This document shows positions 14,301 to 27,542 of a stretch of DNA of 64,000 bases, one piece after another. A model generated the notes under the pieces. It saw only the letters and a program-made list of their open reading frames with translations. It made no database searches and had not been told where the DNA came from. The stretch's first letter is position 1; every line of letters begins with the position of its first letter. Position numbers and translations under genes: made by a program. Source of the stretch: Blastomussa wellsi (lineage: Eukaryota; Cnidaria; Anthozoa; Scleractinia; Plerogyridae); the NCBI GenBank assembly GCA_947652115.1, contig OX393573.1, forward strand, positions 2,122,857-2,186,856, in the 5' to 3' direction.

Positions 14301-17300
14301 AACTGCTTGAAAAAATCTCAAATAGCTGAGAAATAGCACGATTTCTAAAAGTCCCCAAAATGGCTATTTTTTGACTTTTTTCTAAGGGGGGACCATAGGA
14401 AAATTTTCAAAAAATTTAAACTTGTCCGATTCTAGTCTAATTGGTATGGATGGACTTAGAAGCCATCGCAGTTTTCATTTGAGCAAAAAACCGCTTGAAA
14501 AAAGCTCAATTGGCTGAGAAATGACACGATTTTAAAAGTTGCCCAAAATGGCCAATTTCATAGGGGGGACCATAGGAAATTTTTCAAAAACGGCCGATCT
14601 TTTAGCTCGACTTTGCAAGGCTGTAAAATTGAAACTACTTGTTCGATTTTAGCCTAATTGGTATCGATGGACTCGGCAACTATCCTAAATTTGATCTGTG
14701 CAAAAAACCGCTTGAAAAAATCTCAAATAGCTGAGAAATAGCACGATTTTTAAAAGTCGCCAAAATGGCTATTTTTTGACTTTTTTCTAAGGGGGGACCA
14801 TAGGAAAATTTTCAAAAAAATTAAACTTGTCCGATTCTAGTCTAATTGGTATGGATGGACTTAGAAGCCATCGCAGTTTTCATTTGAGCAAAAAACCGCT
14901 TGAAAAAAGCTCAATTGGCTGAGAAATGACACGATTTTAAAAGTTGCCCAAAATGGCCAATTTCATAGGGGGGACCATAGGAAATTTTTCAAAAACGGCC
15001 GATCTTTTAGCTCGACTTTGCAAGGCTGTAAAATTGAAACTACTTGTTCGATTTTAGCCTAATTGGTATCGATGGACTCGGCAACTATCCTAGATTTGAT
15101 CTGTGCAAAAAACCGCTTGAAAAAATCTCAAATAGCTGAGAAATAACACGATTTTGAAAAGTCGCCAAAATGGCTATTTTTTGACTTTTTTCTAAGGGGG
15201 GACCATAGGAAAATTTTCAAAAAATTTAAACTTGTCCGATTCTAGTCTAATTGGTATGGATGGACTTAGAAGCCATCGCAGTTTTCATTTGAGCAAAAAA
15301 CCGCTTGAAAAAAGCTCAATTGGCTGAGAAATGACACGATTTTAAAAGTTGCCCAAAATGGCCAATTTCATAGGGGGGACCATAGGAAATTTTTCAAAAA
15401 CGGCCGATCTTTTAGCTCGACTTTGCAAGGCTGTAAAATTGAAACTACTTGTTCGATTTTAGCCTAATTGGTATCGATGGACTCGGCAACTATCCTAGAT
15501 TTGATCTGTGCAAAAATTCGCTTGAAAAAATCTCAAATAGCTGAGAAATAGCACGATTTTTTAAAGTCGCCAAAATGGCTATTTTTTGACTTTTTTCTAA
15601 GGGGGGACCATAGGAAAATTTTCAAAAAATTTAAACTTGTCCGATTCTAGTCTAATTGGTATGGATGGACTTAGAAGCCATCGCAGTTTTCATTTGAGCA
15701 AAAAACCGCTTGAAAAAAGCTCAATTGGCTGAGAAATGACACGATTTTAAAAGTTGCCCAAAATGGCCAATTTCATAGGGGGGACCATAGGAAATTTTTC
15801 AAAAACGGCCGATCTTTTAGCTCGACTTTGCAAGGCTGTAAAATTGAAACTACTTGTTCGATTTTAGCCTAATTGGTATCGATGGACTCGGCAACTATCC
15901 TAGATTTGATCTGTGCAAAAAACCGCTTGAAAAAATCTCAAATAGCTGAGAAATAGCACGATTTTTAAAAGTCGCCAAAATGGCTATTTTTTGACTTTTT
16001 TCTAAGGGGGGACCATAGGAAAATTTTCAAAAAATTTAAACTTGTCCGATTCTAGTCTAATTGGTATGGATGGACTTAGAAGCCATCGCAGTTTTCATTT
16101 GAGCAAAAAACCGCTTGAAAAAAGCTCAATTGGCTGAGAAATGACACGATTTTAAAAGTTGCCCAAAATGGCCAATTTCATAGGGGGGACCATAGGAAAT
16201 TTTTCAAAAACGGCCGATCTTTTAGCTCGACTTTGCAAGGCTGTAAAATTGAAACTACTTGTTCGATTTTAGCCTAATTGGTATCGATGGACTCGGCAAC
16301 TATCCCAGATTTGATCTGCCCAAAAAACCGCTTGAAAAAATCTCAAATAGCTGAGAAATAGCACGATTTTGAAAAGTCGCCAAAATGGCTATTTTTTGAC
16401 TTTTTTCTAAGGGGGGACCATAGGAAAATTTTCAAAAAATTTAAACTTGTCCGATTCTAGTCTTATTGGTATGGATGGACTTAGAAGCCATCGCAGTTTT
16501 CATTTGAGCAAAAAACCGCTTGAAAAAAGCTCAATTGGCTGAGAAATGACACGATTTTAAAAGTTGCCCAAAATGGCCAATTTCATAGGGGGGACCATAG
16601 GAAATTTTTCAAAAACGGCCGATCTTTTAGCTCGACTTTGCAAGGCTGTAAAATTGAAACTACTTGTTCGATTTTAGCCTAATTGGTATCGATGGACTCG
16701 GCAACTATCCTAGATTTGATCTGTGCAAAAAACCGCTTGAAAAAATCTCAAATAGCTGAGAAATAGCACGATTTTGAAAAGTCGCCAAAATGGCTATTTT
16801 TTGACTTTTTTCTAAGGGGGGACCATAGGAAAATTTTCAAAAAATTTAAACTTGTCCGATTCTAGTCTAATTGGTATGGATGGACTTAGAAGCCATCGCA
16901 GTTTTCATTTGAGCAAAAAACCGCTTGAAAAAAGCTCAATTGGCTGAGAAATGACACGATTTTAAAAGTTGCCCAAAATGGCCAATTTCATAGGGGGGAC
17001 CATAGGAAATTTTTCAAAAACGGCCGATCTTTTAGCTCAACTTTGCAAGGCTGTAAATTTGAAACTACTTGTTCGATTTTAGCCTAATTGGTATCGATGG
17101 ACTCGGCAACTATCCTAGATTTGATCTGTGCAAAACACCGCTTGAAAAAATCTCAAATAGCTGAGAAATAGCACGATTTTTAAAAGTCGCCAAAATGGCT
17201 ATTTTTTGACTTTTTTCTAAGGGGGGACCATAGGAAAATTTTCAAAAAATTTAAACTTGTCCGATTCTAGTCTAATTGGTATGGATGGACTTAGAAGCCA

Positions 17301-20300
17301 TCGCAGTTTTCATTTGAGCAAAAAACCGCTTGAAAAAAGCTCAATTGGCTGAGAAATGACACGATTTTAAAAGTTGCCCAAAATGGCCAATTTCATAGGG
17401 GGGACCATAGGAAATTTTTCAAAAACGGCCGATCTTTTAGCTCAACTTTGCAAGGCTGTAAAATTGAAACTACTTGTTCGATTTTAGCCTAATTGGTATC
17501 GATGGACTCGGCAACTATCCTAGATTTGATCTGTGCAAAACACCGCTTGAAAAAATCTAAAATAGCTGAGAAATAGCACGATTTTTAAAAGTCGCCAAAA
17601 TGGCTATTTTTTGACTTTTTTCTAAGGGGGGACCATAGGAAAATTTTCAAAAAATTTAAACTTGTCCGATTCTAGTCTAATTGGTATGGATGGACTTAGA
17701 AGCCATCGCAGTTTTCATTTGAGCAAAAAACCGCTTGAAAAAAGCTCAATTGGCTGAGAAATGACACGATTTTAAAAGTTGCCCAAAATGGCCAATTTCA
17801 TAGGGGGGACCATAGGAAATTTTTCAAAAACGGCCGATCTTTTAGCTCGACTTTGCAAGGCTGTAAAATTGAAACTACTTGTTCGATTTTAGCCTAATTG
17901 GTATCGATGGACTTGGTAACTATCTTAGATTTGATCTGTGCAAAAAACCGCTTGAAAAAATCTCAAATAGCTGAGAAATAGCACGATTTTGAAAACTCGC
18001 CAAAATGGCTATTTTTTGACTTTTTTCTAAGGGGGGACCATAGGAAAATTTTCAAAAAATTTAAACTTGTGCGATTCTAGTCTAATTGGTATGGATGGAC
18101 TTAGAAGCCATCGCAGTTTTCATTTGAGCAAAAAACCGCTTGAAAAAAGCTCAATTGGCTGAGAAATGACACGATTTTAAAAGTTGCCCAAAATGGCCAA
18201 TTTCATAGGGGGGACCATAGGAAATTTTTCAAAAACGGCCGATCTTTTAGCTCGACTTTGCAAGGCTGTAAAATTGAAACTACTTGTTCGATTTTAGCCT
18301 AATTGGTATCGATGGACTCGGCAACTATCCTAAATTTGATCTGTGCAAAAAACCGCTTGAAAAAATCTCAAATAGCTGAGAAATAGCACGATTTTTAAAA
18401 GTCGCCAAAATGGCTATTTTTTGACTTTTTTCTAAGGGGGGACCATAGGAAAATTTTCAAAAAATTTAAACTTGTCCGATTCTAGTCTAATTGGTATGGA
18501 TGGACTTAGAAGCCATCGCAGTTTTCATTTGAGCAAAAAACCGCTTGAAAAAAGCTCAATTGGCTGAGAAATGACACGATTTTAAAAGTTGCCCAAAATG
18601 GCCAATTTCATAGGGGGGACCATAGGAAATTTTTCAAAAACGGCCGATCTTTTAGCTCGACTTTGCAAGGCTGTAAAATTGAAACTACTTGTTCGATTTT
18701 AGCCTAATTGGTATCGATGGACTCGGCAACTGTCCCAGATTTGATCTGTGCAAAAAACCGCTTGAAAAAATCTCAAATAGCTGAGAAATAGCACGATTTT
18801 TAAAAGTCGCCAAAATGGCTATTTTTTGACTTTTTTCTAAGGGGGGACCATAGGAAAATTTTCAAAAAATTTAAACTTGTCCGATTCTAGTCTTATTGGT
18901 ATGGATGGACTTAGAAGCCATCGCAGTTTTCATTTGAGCAAAAAACCGCTTGAAAAAAGCTCAATTGGCTGAGAAATGACACGATTTTAAAAGTTGCCCA
19001 AAATGGCCAATTTCATAGGGGGGACCATAGGAAATTTTTCAAAAACGGCCGATCTTTTAGCTCGACTTTGCAAGGCTGTAAAATTGAAACTACTTGTTCG
19101 ATTTTAGCCTAATTGGTATCGATGGACTCGGCAACTATCCTAGATTTGATCTGTGCAAAAATCCGCTTGAAAAAATCTCAAATAGCTGAGAAATAGCACG
19201 ATTTTGAAAAGTCGCCAAAATGGCTATTTTTTGACTTTTTTCTAAGGGGGGACCATAGGAAAATTTTCAAAAAATTTAAACTTGTCCGATTCTAGTCTAA
19301 TTGGTATGGATGGACTTAGAAGCCATCGCAGTTTTCATTTGAGCAAAAAACCGCTTGAAAAAAGCTCAATTGGCTGAGAAATGACACGATTTTAAAAGTT
19401 GCCCAAAATGGCCAATTTCATAGGGGGGACCATAGGAAATTTTTCAAAAACGGCCGATCTTTTAGCTCAACTTTGCAAGGCTGTAAAATTGAAACTACTT
19501 GTTCGATTTTAGCCTAATTGGTATCGATGGACTCGGCAACTATCCTAGATTTGATCTGTGCAAAACACCGCTTGAAAAAATCTCAAATAGCTGAGAAATA
19601 GCACGATTTTGAAAAGTCGCCAAAATGGCTATTTTTTGACTTTTTTCTAAGGGGGGACCATAGGAAAATTTTCAAAAAATTTAAACTTGTCCGATTCTAG
19701 TCTAATTGGTATGGATGGACTTAGAAGCCATTGCAGTTTTCATTTGAGCAAAAAACCGCTTGAAAAAAGCTCAATTGGCTGAGAAATGACACGATTTTAA
19801 AAGTTGCCCAAAATGGCCAATTTCATAGGGGGGACCATAGGAAATTTTTCAAAAACGGCCGATCTTTTAGCTCGATTTTGCAAGGCTGTAGAATTGAAAC
19901 TACTTGTTCGATTTTAGCCTAATTGGTATCGATGGACTTGGCAACTATCCTAGATTTGATCTGTGCAAAAAACTGCTTGAAACAATCTCAAATAGCTGAG
20001 AAATAGCACGATTTTGAAAAGTCGCCAAAATGGCTATTTTTTGACTTTTTTCTAAGGGGGGACCATAGGAAAATTTTCAAAAAATTTAAACTTGTCCGAT
20101 TCTAGTCTAATTGGTATGGATGGACTTAGAAGCCATCGCAGTTTTCATTTGAGCAAAAAACCGCTTGAAAAAAGCTCAATTGGCTGAGAAATGACACGAT
20201 TTTAAAAGTTGCCCAAAATGGCCAATTTCATAGGGGGGACCATAGGAAATTTTTCAAAAACGGCCGATCTTTTAGCTCGACTTTGCAAGGCTGTAAAATT

Positions 20301-22277
20301 GAAACTACTTGTTCGATTTTAGCCTAATTGGTATCGATGGACTCGGCAACTATCCTAAATTTGATCCGTGCAAAAAACCGCTTGAAAAAATCTCAAATAG
20401 CTAAGAAATAGCACGATTTTGAAAAGTCGCCAAAATGGCTATTTTTTGACTTTTTTCTAAGGGGGGACCATAGGAAAATTTTCAAAAAAATTAAACTTGT
20501 CCGATTCTAGTCTAATTGGTATGGATGGACTTAGAAGCCATCGCAGTTTTCATTTGAGCAAAAAACCGCTTGAAAAAAGCTCAATTGGCTGAGAAATGAC
20601 ACGATTTTAAAAGTTGCCCAAAATGGCCAATTTCATAGGGGGGACCATAGGAAATTTTTCAAAAACGGCCGATCTTTTAGCTCGACTTTGCAAGGCTGTA
20701 AAATTGAAACTACTTGTTCGATTTTAGCCTAATTGGTATCGATGGACTCGGCAACTATCCTAGATTTGATCTGTGCAAAACTCCGCTTGAAAAAATCTCA
20801 AATAGCTGAGAAATAGCACGATTTTTAAAAGTCGCCAAAATGGCTATTTTTTGACTTTTTTCTAAGGGGGGACCATAGGAAAATTTTCAAAAAATTTAAA
20901 CTTGTCCGATTCTAGTCTAATTGGTATGGATGGACTTAGAAGCCATCGCAGTTTTCATTTGAGCAAAAAACCGCTTGAAAAAAGCTCAATTGGCTGAGAA
21001 ATGACACGATTTTAAAAGTTGCCCAAAATGGCCAATTTCATAGGGGGGACCATAGGAAATTTTTCAAAAACGGCCGATCTTTTAGCTCGACTTTGCAAGG
21101 CTGTAAAATTGAAACTACTTGTTCGATTTTAGCCTAATTGGTATCGATGGACTCGGCAACTATCCTAGATTTGATCTGTGCAAAAAACCGCTTGAAAAAA
21201 TCTCAAATAGCTGAGAAATAGCACGATTTTGAAAAGTCGCCAAAATGGCTATTTTTTGACTTTTTTCTAAGGGGGGACCATAGGAAAATTTTCAAAAAAT
21301 TTAAACTTGTCCGATTCTAGTCTAATTGGTATGGATGGACTTAGAAGCCATCGCAGTTTTCATTTGAGCAAAAAACCGCTTGAAAAAAGCTCAATTGGCT
21401 GAGAAATGACACGATTTTAAAAGTTGCCCAAAATGGCCAATTTCATAGGGGGGACCATAGGAAATTTTTCAAAAACGGCCGATCTTTTAGCTCGACTTTG
21501 CAAGGCTGTAGAATTGAAACTACTTGTTCGATTTTAGCCTAATTGGTATCGATGGACTTGGCAACTATCCTAGATTTGATCTGTGCAAAAAACTGCTTGA
21601 AAAAATCTCAAATAGCTGAGAAATAGCACGATTTCTAAAAGTCCCCAAAATGGCTATTTTTTGACTTTTTTCTAAGGGGGGACCATAGGAAAATTTTCAA
21701 AAAATTTAAACTTGTCCGATTCTAGTCTAATTGGTATGGATGGACTTAGAAGCCATCGCAGTTTTCATTTGAGCAAAAAACCGCTTGAAAAAAGCTCAAT
21801 TGGCTGAGAAATGACACGATTTTAAAAGTTGCCCAAAATGGCCAATTTCATAGGGGGGACCATAGGAAATTTTTCAAAAACGGCCGATCTTTTAGCTCGA
21901 CTTTGCAAGGCTGTAAAATTGAAACTACTTGTTCGATTTTAGCCTAATTGGTATCGATGGACTCGGCAACTATCCTAAATTTTATCTGTGCAAAAAACCG
22001 CTTGAAAAAATCTCAAATAGCTGAGAAATAGCACGATTTTTAAAAGTCGCCAAAATGGCTATTTTTTGACTTTTTTCTAAGGGGGGACCATAGGAAAATT
22101 TTCAAAAAAATTAAACTTGTCCGATTCTAGTCTAATTGGTATGGATGGACTTAGAAGCCATCGCAGTTTTCATTTGAGCAAAAAACCGCTTGAAAAAAGC
22201 TCAATTGGCTGAGAAATGACACGATTTTAAAAGTTGCCCAAAATGGCCAATTTCATAGGGGGGACCATAGGAAATTT
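11343..22277. repeat. Two 9-unit satellite blocks duplicated 7290 bp apart
   Basis: Block 11343-14987 and block 18633-22277 (nine units, 3645 bp each) share a string of rare variants at a fixed offset of 7290 bp, that is 18 units. Both have ACTGTCCCAG with CTTATTGG in the first unit, GCTCAACTT with CATTGCAG in the third, GAAACAATCTC in the fourth, CTCCGCTTG in the sixth and GTCCCCAAAA in the eighth. By eye roughly nine base differences separate the blocks, fewer than separate random units. Confidence 0.8.
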
Positions 22278-24707
22278 TTCAAAAACGGCCGATCTTTTAG
22301 CTCGACTTTGCAAGGCTGTAAAATTGAAACTACTTGTTCGATTTTAGCCTAATTGGTATCGATGGACTCGGCAACTATCCTAGATTTGATCTGTGCAAAA
22401 AACTGCTTGAAACAATCTCAAATAGCTGAGAAATAGCACGATTTTGAAAAGTCGCCAAAATGGCTATTTTTTGACTTTTTTCTAAGGGGGGACCATAGGA
22501 AAATTTTCAAAAAATTTAAACTTGTCCGATTCTAGTCTAATTGGTATGGATGGACTTAGAAGCCATCGCAGTTTTCATTTGAGCAAAAAACCGCTTGAAA
22601 AAAGCTCAATTGGCTGAGAAATGACACGATTTTAAAAGTTGCCCAAAATGGCCAATTTCATAGGGGGGACCATAGGAAATTTTTCAAAAACGGCCGATCT
22701 TTTAGCTCGACTTTGCAAGGCTGTAAAATTGAAACTACTTGTTCGATTTTAGCCTAATTGGTATCGATGGACTCGGCAACTATCCTAAATTTGATCCGTG
22801 CAAAAAATCGCTTGAAAAAATCTCAAATAGCTAAGAAATAGCACGATTTTGAAAAGTCGCCAAAATGGCTATTTTTTGACTTTTTTCTAAGGGGGGACCA
22901 TAGGAAAATTTTCAAAAAAATTAAACTTGTCCGATTCTAGTCTAATTGGTATGGATGGACTTAGAAGCCATCGCAGTTTTCATTTGAGCAAAAAACCGCT
23001 TGAAAAAAGCTCAATTGGCTGAGAAATGACACGATTTTAAAAGTTGCCCAAAATGGCCAATTTCATAGGGGGGACCATAGGAAATTTTTCAAAAACGGCC
23101 GATCTTTTAGCTCGACTTTGCAAGGCTGTAAAATTGAAACTACTTGTTCGATTTTAGCCTAATTGGTATCGATGGACTCGGCAACTATCCTAGATTTGAT
23201 CTGTGCAAAACTCCGCTTGAAAAAATCTCAAATAGCTGAGAAATAGCACGATTTTTAAAAGTCGCCAAAATGGCTATTTTTTGACTTTTTTCTAAGGGGG
23301 GACCATAGGAAAATTTTCAAAAAATTTAAACTTGTCCGATTCTAGTCTAATTGGTATGGATGGACTTAGAAGCCATCGCAGTTTTCATTTGAGCAAAAAA
23401 CCGCTTGAAAAAAGCTCAATTGGCTGAGAAATGACACGATTTTAAAAGTTGCCCAAAATGGCCAATTTCATAGGGGGGACCATAGGAAATTTTTCAAAAA
23501 CGGCCGATCTTTTAGCTCGACTTTGCAAGGCTGTAAAATTGAAACTACTTGTTCGATTTTAGCCTAATTGGTATCGATGGACTCGGCAACTATCCTAGAT
23601 TTGATCTGTGCAAAAAACCGCTTGAAAAAATCTCAAATAGCTGAGAAATAGCACGATTTTGAAAAGTCGCCAAAATGGCTATTTTTTGACTTTTTTCTAA
23701 GGGGGGACCATAGGAAAATTTTCAAAAAATTTAAACTTGTCCGATTCTAGTCTAATTGGTATGGATGGACTTAGAAGCCATCGCAGTTTTCATTTGAGCA
23801 AAAAACCGCTTGAAAAAAGCTCAATTGGCTGAGAAATGACACGATTTTAAAAGTTGCCCAAAATGGCCAATTTCATAGGGGGGACCATAGGAAATTTTTC
23901 AAAAACGGCCGATCTTTTAGCTCGACTTTGCAAGGCTGTAGAATTGAAACTACTTGTTCGATTTTAGCCTAATTGGTATCGATGGACTTGGCAACTATCC
24001 TAGATTTGATCTGTGCAAAAAACTGCTTGAAAAAATCTCAAATAGCTGAGAAATAGCACGATTTCTAAAAGTCCCCAAAATGGCTATTTTTTGACTTTTT
24101 TCTAAGGGGGGACCATAGGAAAATTTTCAAAAAATTTAAACTTGTCCGATTCTAGTCTAATTGGTATGGATGGACTTAGAAGCCATCGCAGTTTTCATTT
24201 GAGCAAAAAACCGCTTGAAAAAAGCTCAATTGGCTGAGAAATGACACGATTTTAAAAGTTGCCCAAAATGGCCAATTTCATAGGGGGGACCATAGGAAAT
24301 TTTTCAAAAACGGCCGATCTTTTAGCTCGACTTTGCAAGGCTGTAAAATTGAAACTACTTGTTCGATTTTAGCCTAATTGGTATCGATGGACTCGGCAAC
24401 TATCCTAAATTTGATCTGTGCAAAAAACCGCTTGAAAAAATCTCAAATAGCTGAGAAATAGCACGATTTTTAAAAGTCGCCAAAATGGCTATTTTTTGAC
24501 TTTTTTCTAAGGGGGGACCATAGGAAAATTTTCAAAAAAATTAAACTTGTCCGATTCTAGTCTAATTGGTATGGATGGACTTAGAAGCCATCGCAGTTTT
24601 CATTTGAGCAAAAAACCGCTTGAAAAAAGCTCAATTGGCTGAGAAATGACACGATTTTAAAAGTTGCCCAAAATGGCCAATTTCATAGGGGGGACCATAG
24701 GAAATTT
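20253..24707. repeat. 5-unit satellite block duplicated at 2430-bp offset
   Basis: Units 20253-22277 and 22683-24707 match in order on CCTAAATTTGATCCGTG with CTAAGAAAT, then CTCCGCTTG, a plain unit, GTCCCCAAAA, and CCTAAAT with CAAAAAAATTAAAC. About two differences are visible between the copies. This duplication overlaps the older 7290-bp one, so the events are nested. Confidence 0.8.
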
Positions 24708-25112
24708 TTCAAAAACGGCCGATCTTTTAGCTCGACTTTGCAAGGCTGTAAAATTGAAACTACTTGTTCGATTTTAGCCTAATTGGTATCGATGGACTCG
24801 GCAACTATCCTAGATTTGATCTGTGCAAAAAACCGCTTGAAAAAATCTAAAATAGCTGAGAAATAACACGATTTTGAAAAGTCGCCAAAATGGCTATTTT
24901 TTGACTTTTTTCTAAGGGGGGACCATAGGAAAATTTTCAAAAAATTTAAACTTGTCCGATTCTAGTCTAATTGGTATGGATGGACTTAGAAGCCATCGCA
25001 GTTTTCATTTGAGCAAAAAACCGCTTGAAAAAAGCTCAATTGGCTGAGAAATGACACGATTTTAAAAGTTGCCCAAAATGGCCAATTTCATAGGGGGGAC
25101 CATAGGAAATTT

Positions 25113-26327
25113 TTCAAAAACGGCCGATCTTTTAGCTCGACTTTGCAAGGCTGTAAAATTGAAACTACTTGTTCGATTTTAGCCTAATTGGTATCGATGG
25201 ACTCGGCAACTATCCTAGATTTCATCTGTGCAAAAAACCGCTTGAAAAAATCTCAAATAGCTGAGAAATAGCACGATTTTGAAAAGTCGCCAAAATGGCT
25301 ATTTGTTGACTTTTTTCTAAGGGGGGACCATAGGAAAATTTTCAAAAAATTTAAACTTGTCCGATTCTAGTCTAAATGGTATGGATGGACTTAGAAGCCA
25401 TCGCAGTTTTCATTTGAGCAAAAAACCGCTTGAAAAAAGCTCAATTGGCTGAGAAATGACACGATTTTAAAAGTTGCCCAAAATGGCCAATTTCATAGGG
25501 GGGACCATAGGAAATTTTTCAAAAACGGCCGATCTTTTAGCTCGACTTTGCAAGGCTGTAAAATTGAAACTACTTGTTCGATTTTAGCCTAATTGGTATC
25601 GATGGACTCGGCAACTATCCTAGATTTCATCTGTGCAAAAAACCGCTTGAAAAAATCTCAAATAGCTGAGAAATAGCACGATTTTGAAAAGTCGCCAAAA
25701 TGGCTATTTGTTGACTTTTTTCTAAGGGGGGACCATAGGAAAATTTTCAAAAAATTTAAACTTGTCCGATTCTAGTCTAAATGGTATGGATGGACTTAGA
25801 AGCCATCGCAGTTTTCATTTGAGCAAAAAACCGCTTGAAAAAAGCTCAATTGGCTGAGAAATGACACGATTTTAAAAGTTGCCCAAAATGGCCAATTTCA
25901 TAGGGGGGACCATAGGAAATTTTTCAAAAACGGCCGATCTTTTAGCTCGACTTTGCAAGGCTGTAAAATTGAAACTACTTGTTCGATTTTAGCCTAATTG
26001 GTATCGATGGACTCGGCAACTATCCTAGATTTCATCTGTGCAAAAAACCGCTTGAAAAAATCTCAAATAGCTGAGAAATAGCACGATTTTGAAAAGTCGC
26101 CAAAATGGCTATTTGTTGACTTTTTTCTAAGGGGGGACCATAGGAAAATTTTCAAAAAATTTAAACTTGTCCGATTCTAGTCTAAATGGTATGGATGGAC
26201 TTAGAAGCCATCGCAGTTTTCATTTGAGCAAAAAACCGCTTGAAAAAAGCTCAATTGGCTGAGAAATGACACGATTTTAAAAGTTGCCCAAAATGGCCAA
26301 TTTCATAGGGGGGACCATAGGAAATTT
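25113..26327. repeat. Three consecutive identical single satellite units
   Basis: The units at 25113, 25518 and 25923 all carry three variants found nowhere else in the array: GATTTCATCTG, ATTTGTTGAC and CTAAATGGTATGG. I found no difference among the three. This is a very recent local triplication of one 405-bp unit, or an assembly artefact. Confidence 0.85.
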
Positions 26328-27542
26328 TTCAAAAACGGCCGATCTTTTAGCTCGACTTTGCAAGGCTGTAAAATTGAAACTACTTGTTCGATTTTAGCCT
26401 AATTGGTATCGATGGACTCGGCAACTATCCTAGATTTGATCTGTGCAAAAAATCGCTTGAAAAAATCTCAAATAGCTGAGAAATAGCACGATTTTGAAAA
26501 GTCGCCAAAATGGCTATTTTTTGACTTTTTTCTAAGGGGGGACCATAGGAAAATTTTCAAAAAATTTAAACTTGTCCGATTCTAGTCTAATTGGTATGGA
26601 TGGACTTAGAAGCCATCGCAGTTTTCATTTGAGCAAAAAACCGCTTGAAAAAAGCTCAATTGGCTGAGAAATGACACGATTTTAAAAGTTGCCCAAAATG
26701 GCCAATTTCATAGGGGGGACCATAGGAAATTTTTCAAAAACGGCCGATCTTTTAGCTCGACTTTGCAAGGCTGTAAAATTGAAACTGCTTGTTCGATTTT
26801 AGCCTAATTTGTATCGATGAACTCGGCAACTATCCTAGATTTGATCTGTGCAAAAAACCGCTTGAAAAAATCTCAAATAGCTGAGAAATAGCACGATTTT
26901 TAAAAGTCGCCAAAATGGCTATTTTTTGACTTTTTTCTAAGGGGGGACCATAGGAAAATTTTCAAAAAATTTAAACTTGTCCGATTCTAGTCTAATTGGT
27001 ATGGATGGACTTAGAAGCCATCGCAGTTTTCATTTGAGCAAAAAACCGCTTGAAAAAAGCTCAATTGGCTGAGAAATGACACGATTTTAAAAGTTGCCCA
27101 AAATGGCCAATTTCATAGGGGGGACCATAGGAAATTTTTCAAAAACGGCCGATCTTTTAGCTCGACTTTGCAAGGCTGTAAAATTGAAACTACTTGTTCG
27201 ATTTTAGCCTAATTGGTATCGATGGACTCGGCAACTATCCTAGATTTGATCTGTGCAAAAAACCGCTTGAAAAAATCTCAAATAGCTGAGAAATAGCACG
27301 ATTTTGAAAAGTCTCCAAAATGGCTATTTTTTGACTTTTTTCTAAGGGGGGACCATAGGAAAATTTTCAAAAAATTTAAACTTGTCCGATTCTAGTCTAA
27401 TTGGTATGGATGGACTTAGAAGCCATCGCAGTTTTCATTTGAGCAAAAAACCGCTTGAAAAAAGCTCAATTGGCTGAGAAATGACACGATTTTAAAAGTT
27501 GCCCAAAATGGCCAATTTCATAGGGGGGACCATAGGAAATTT

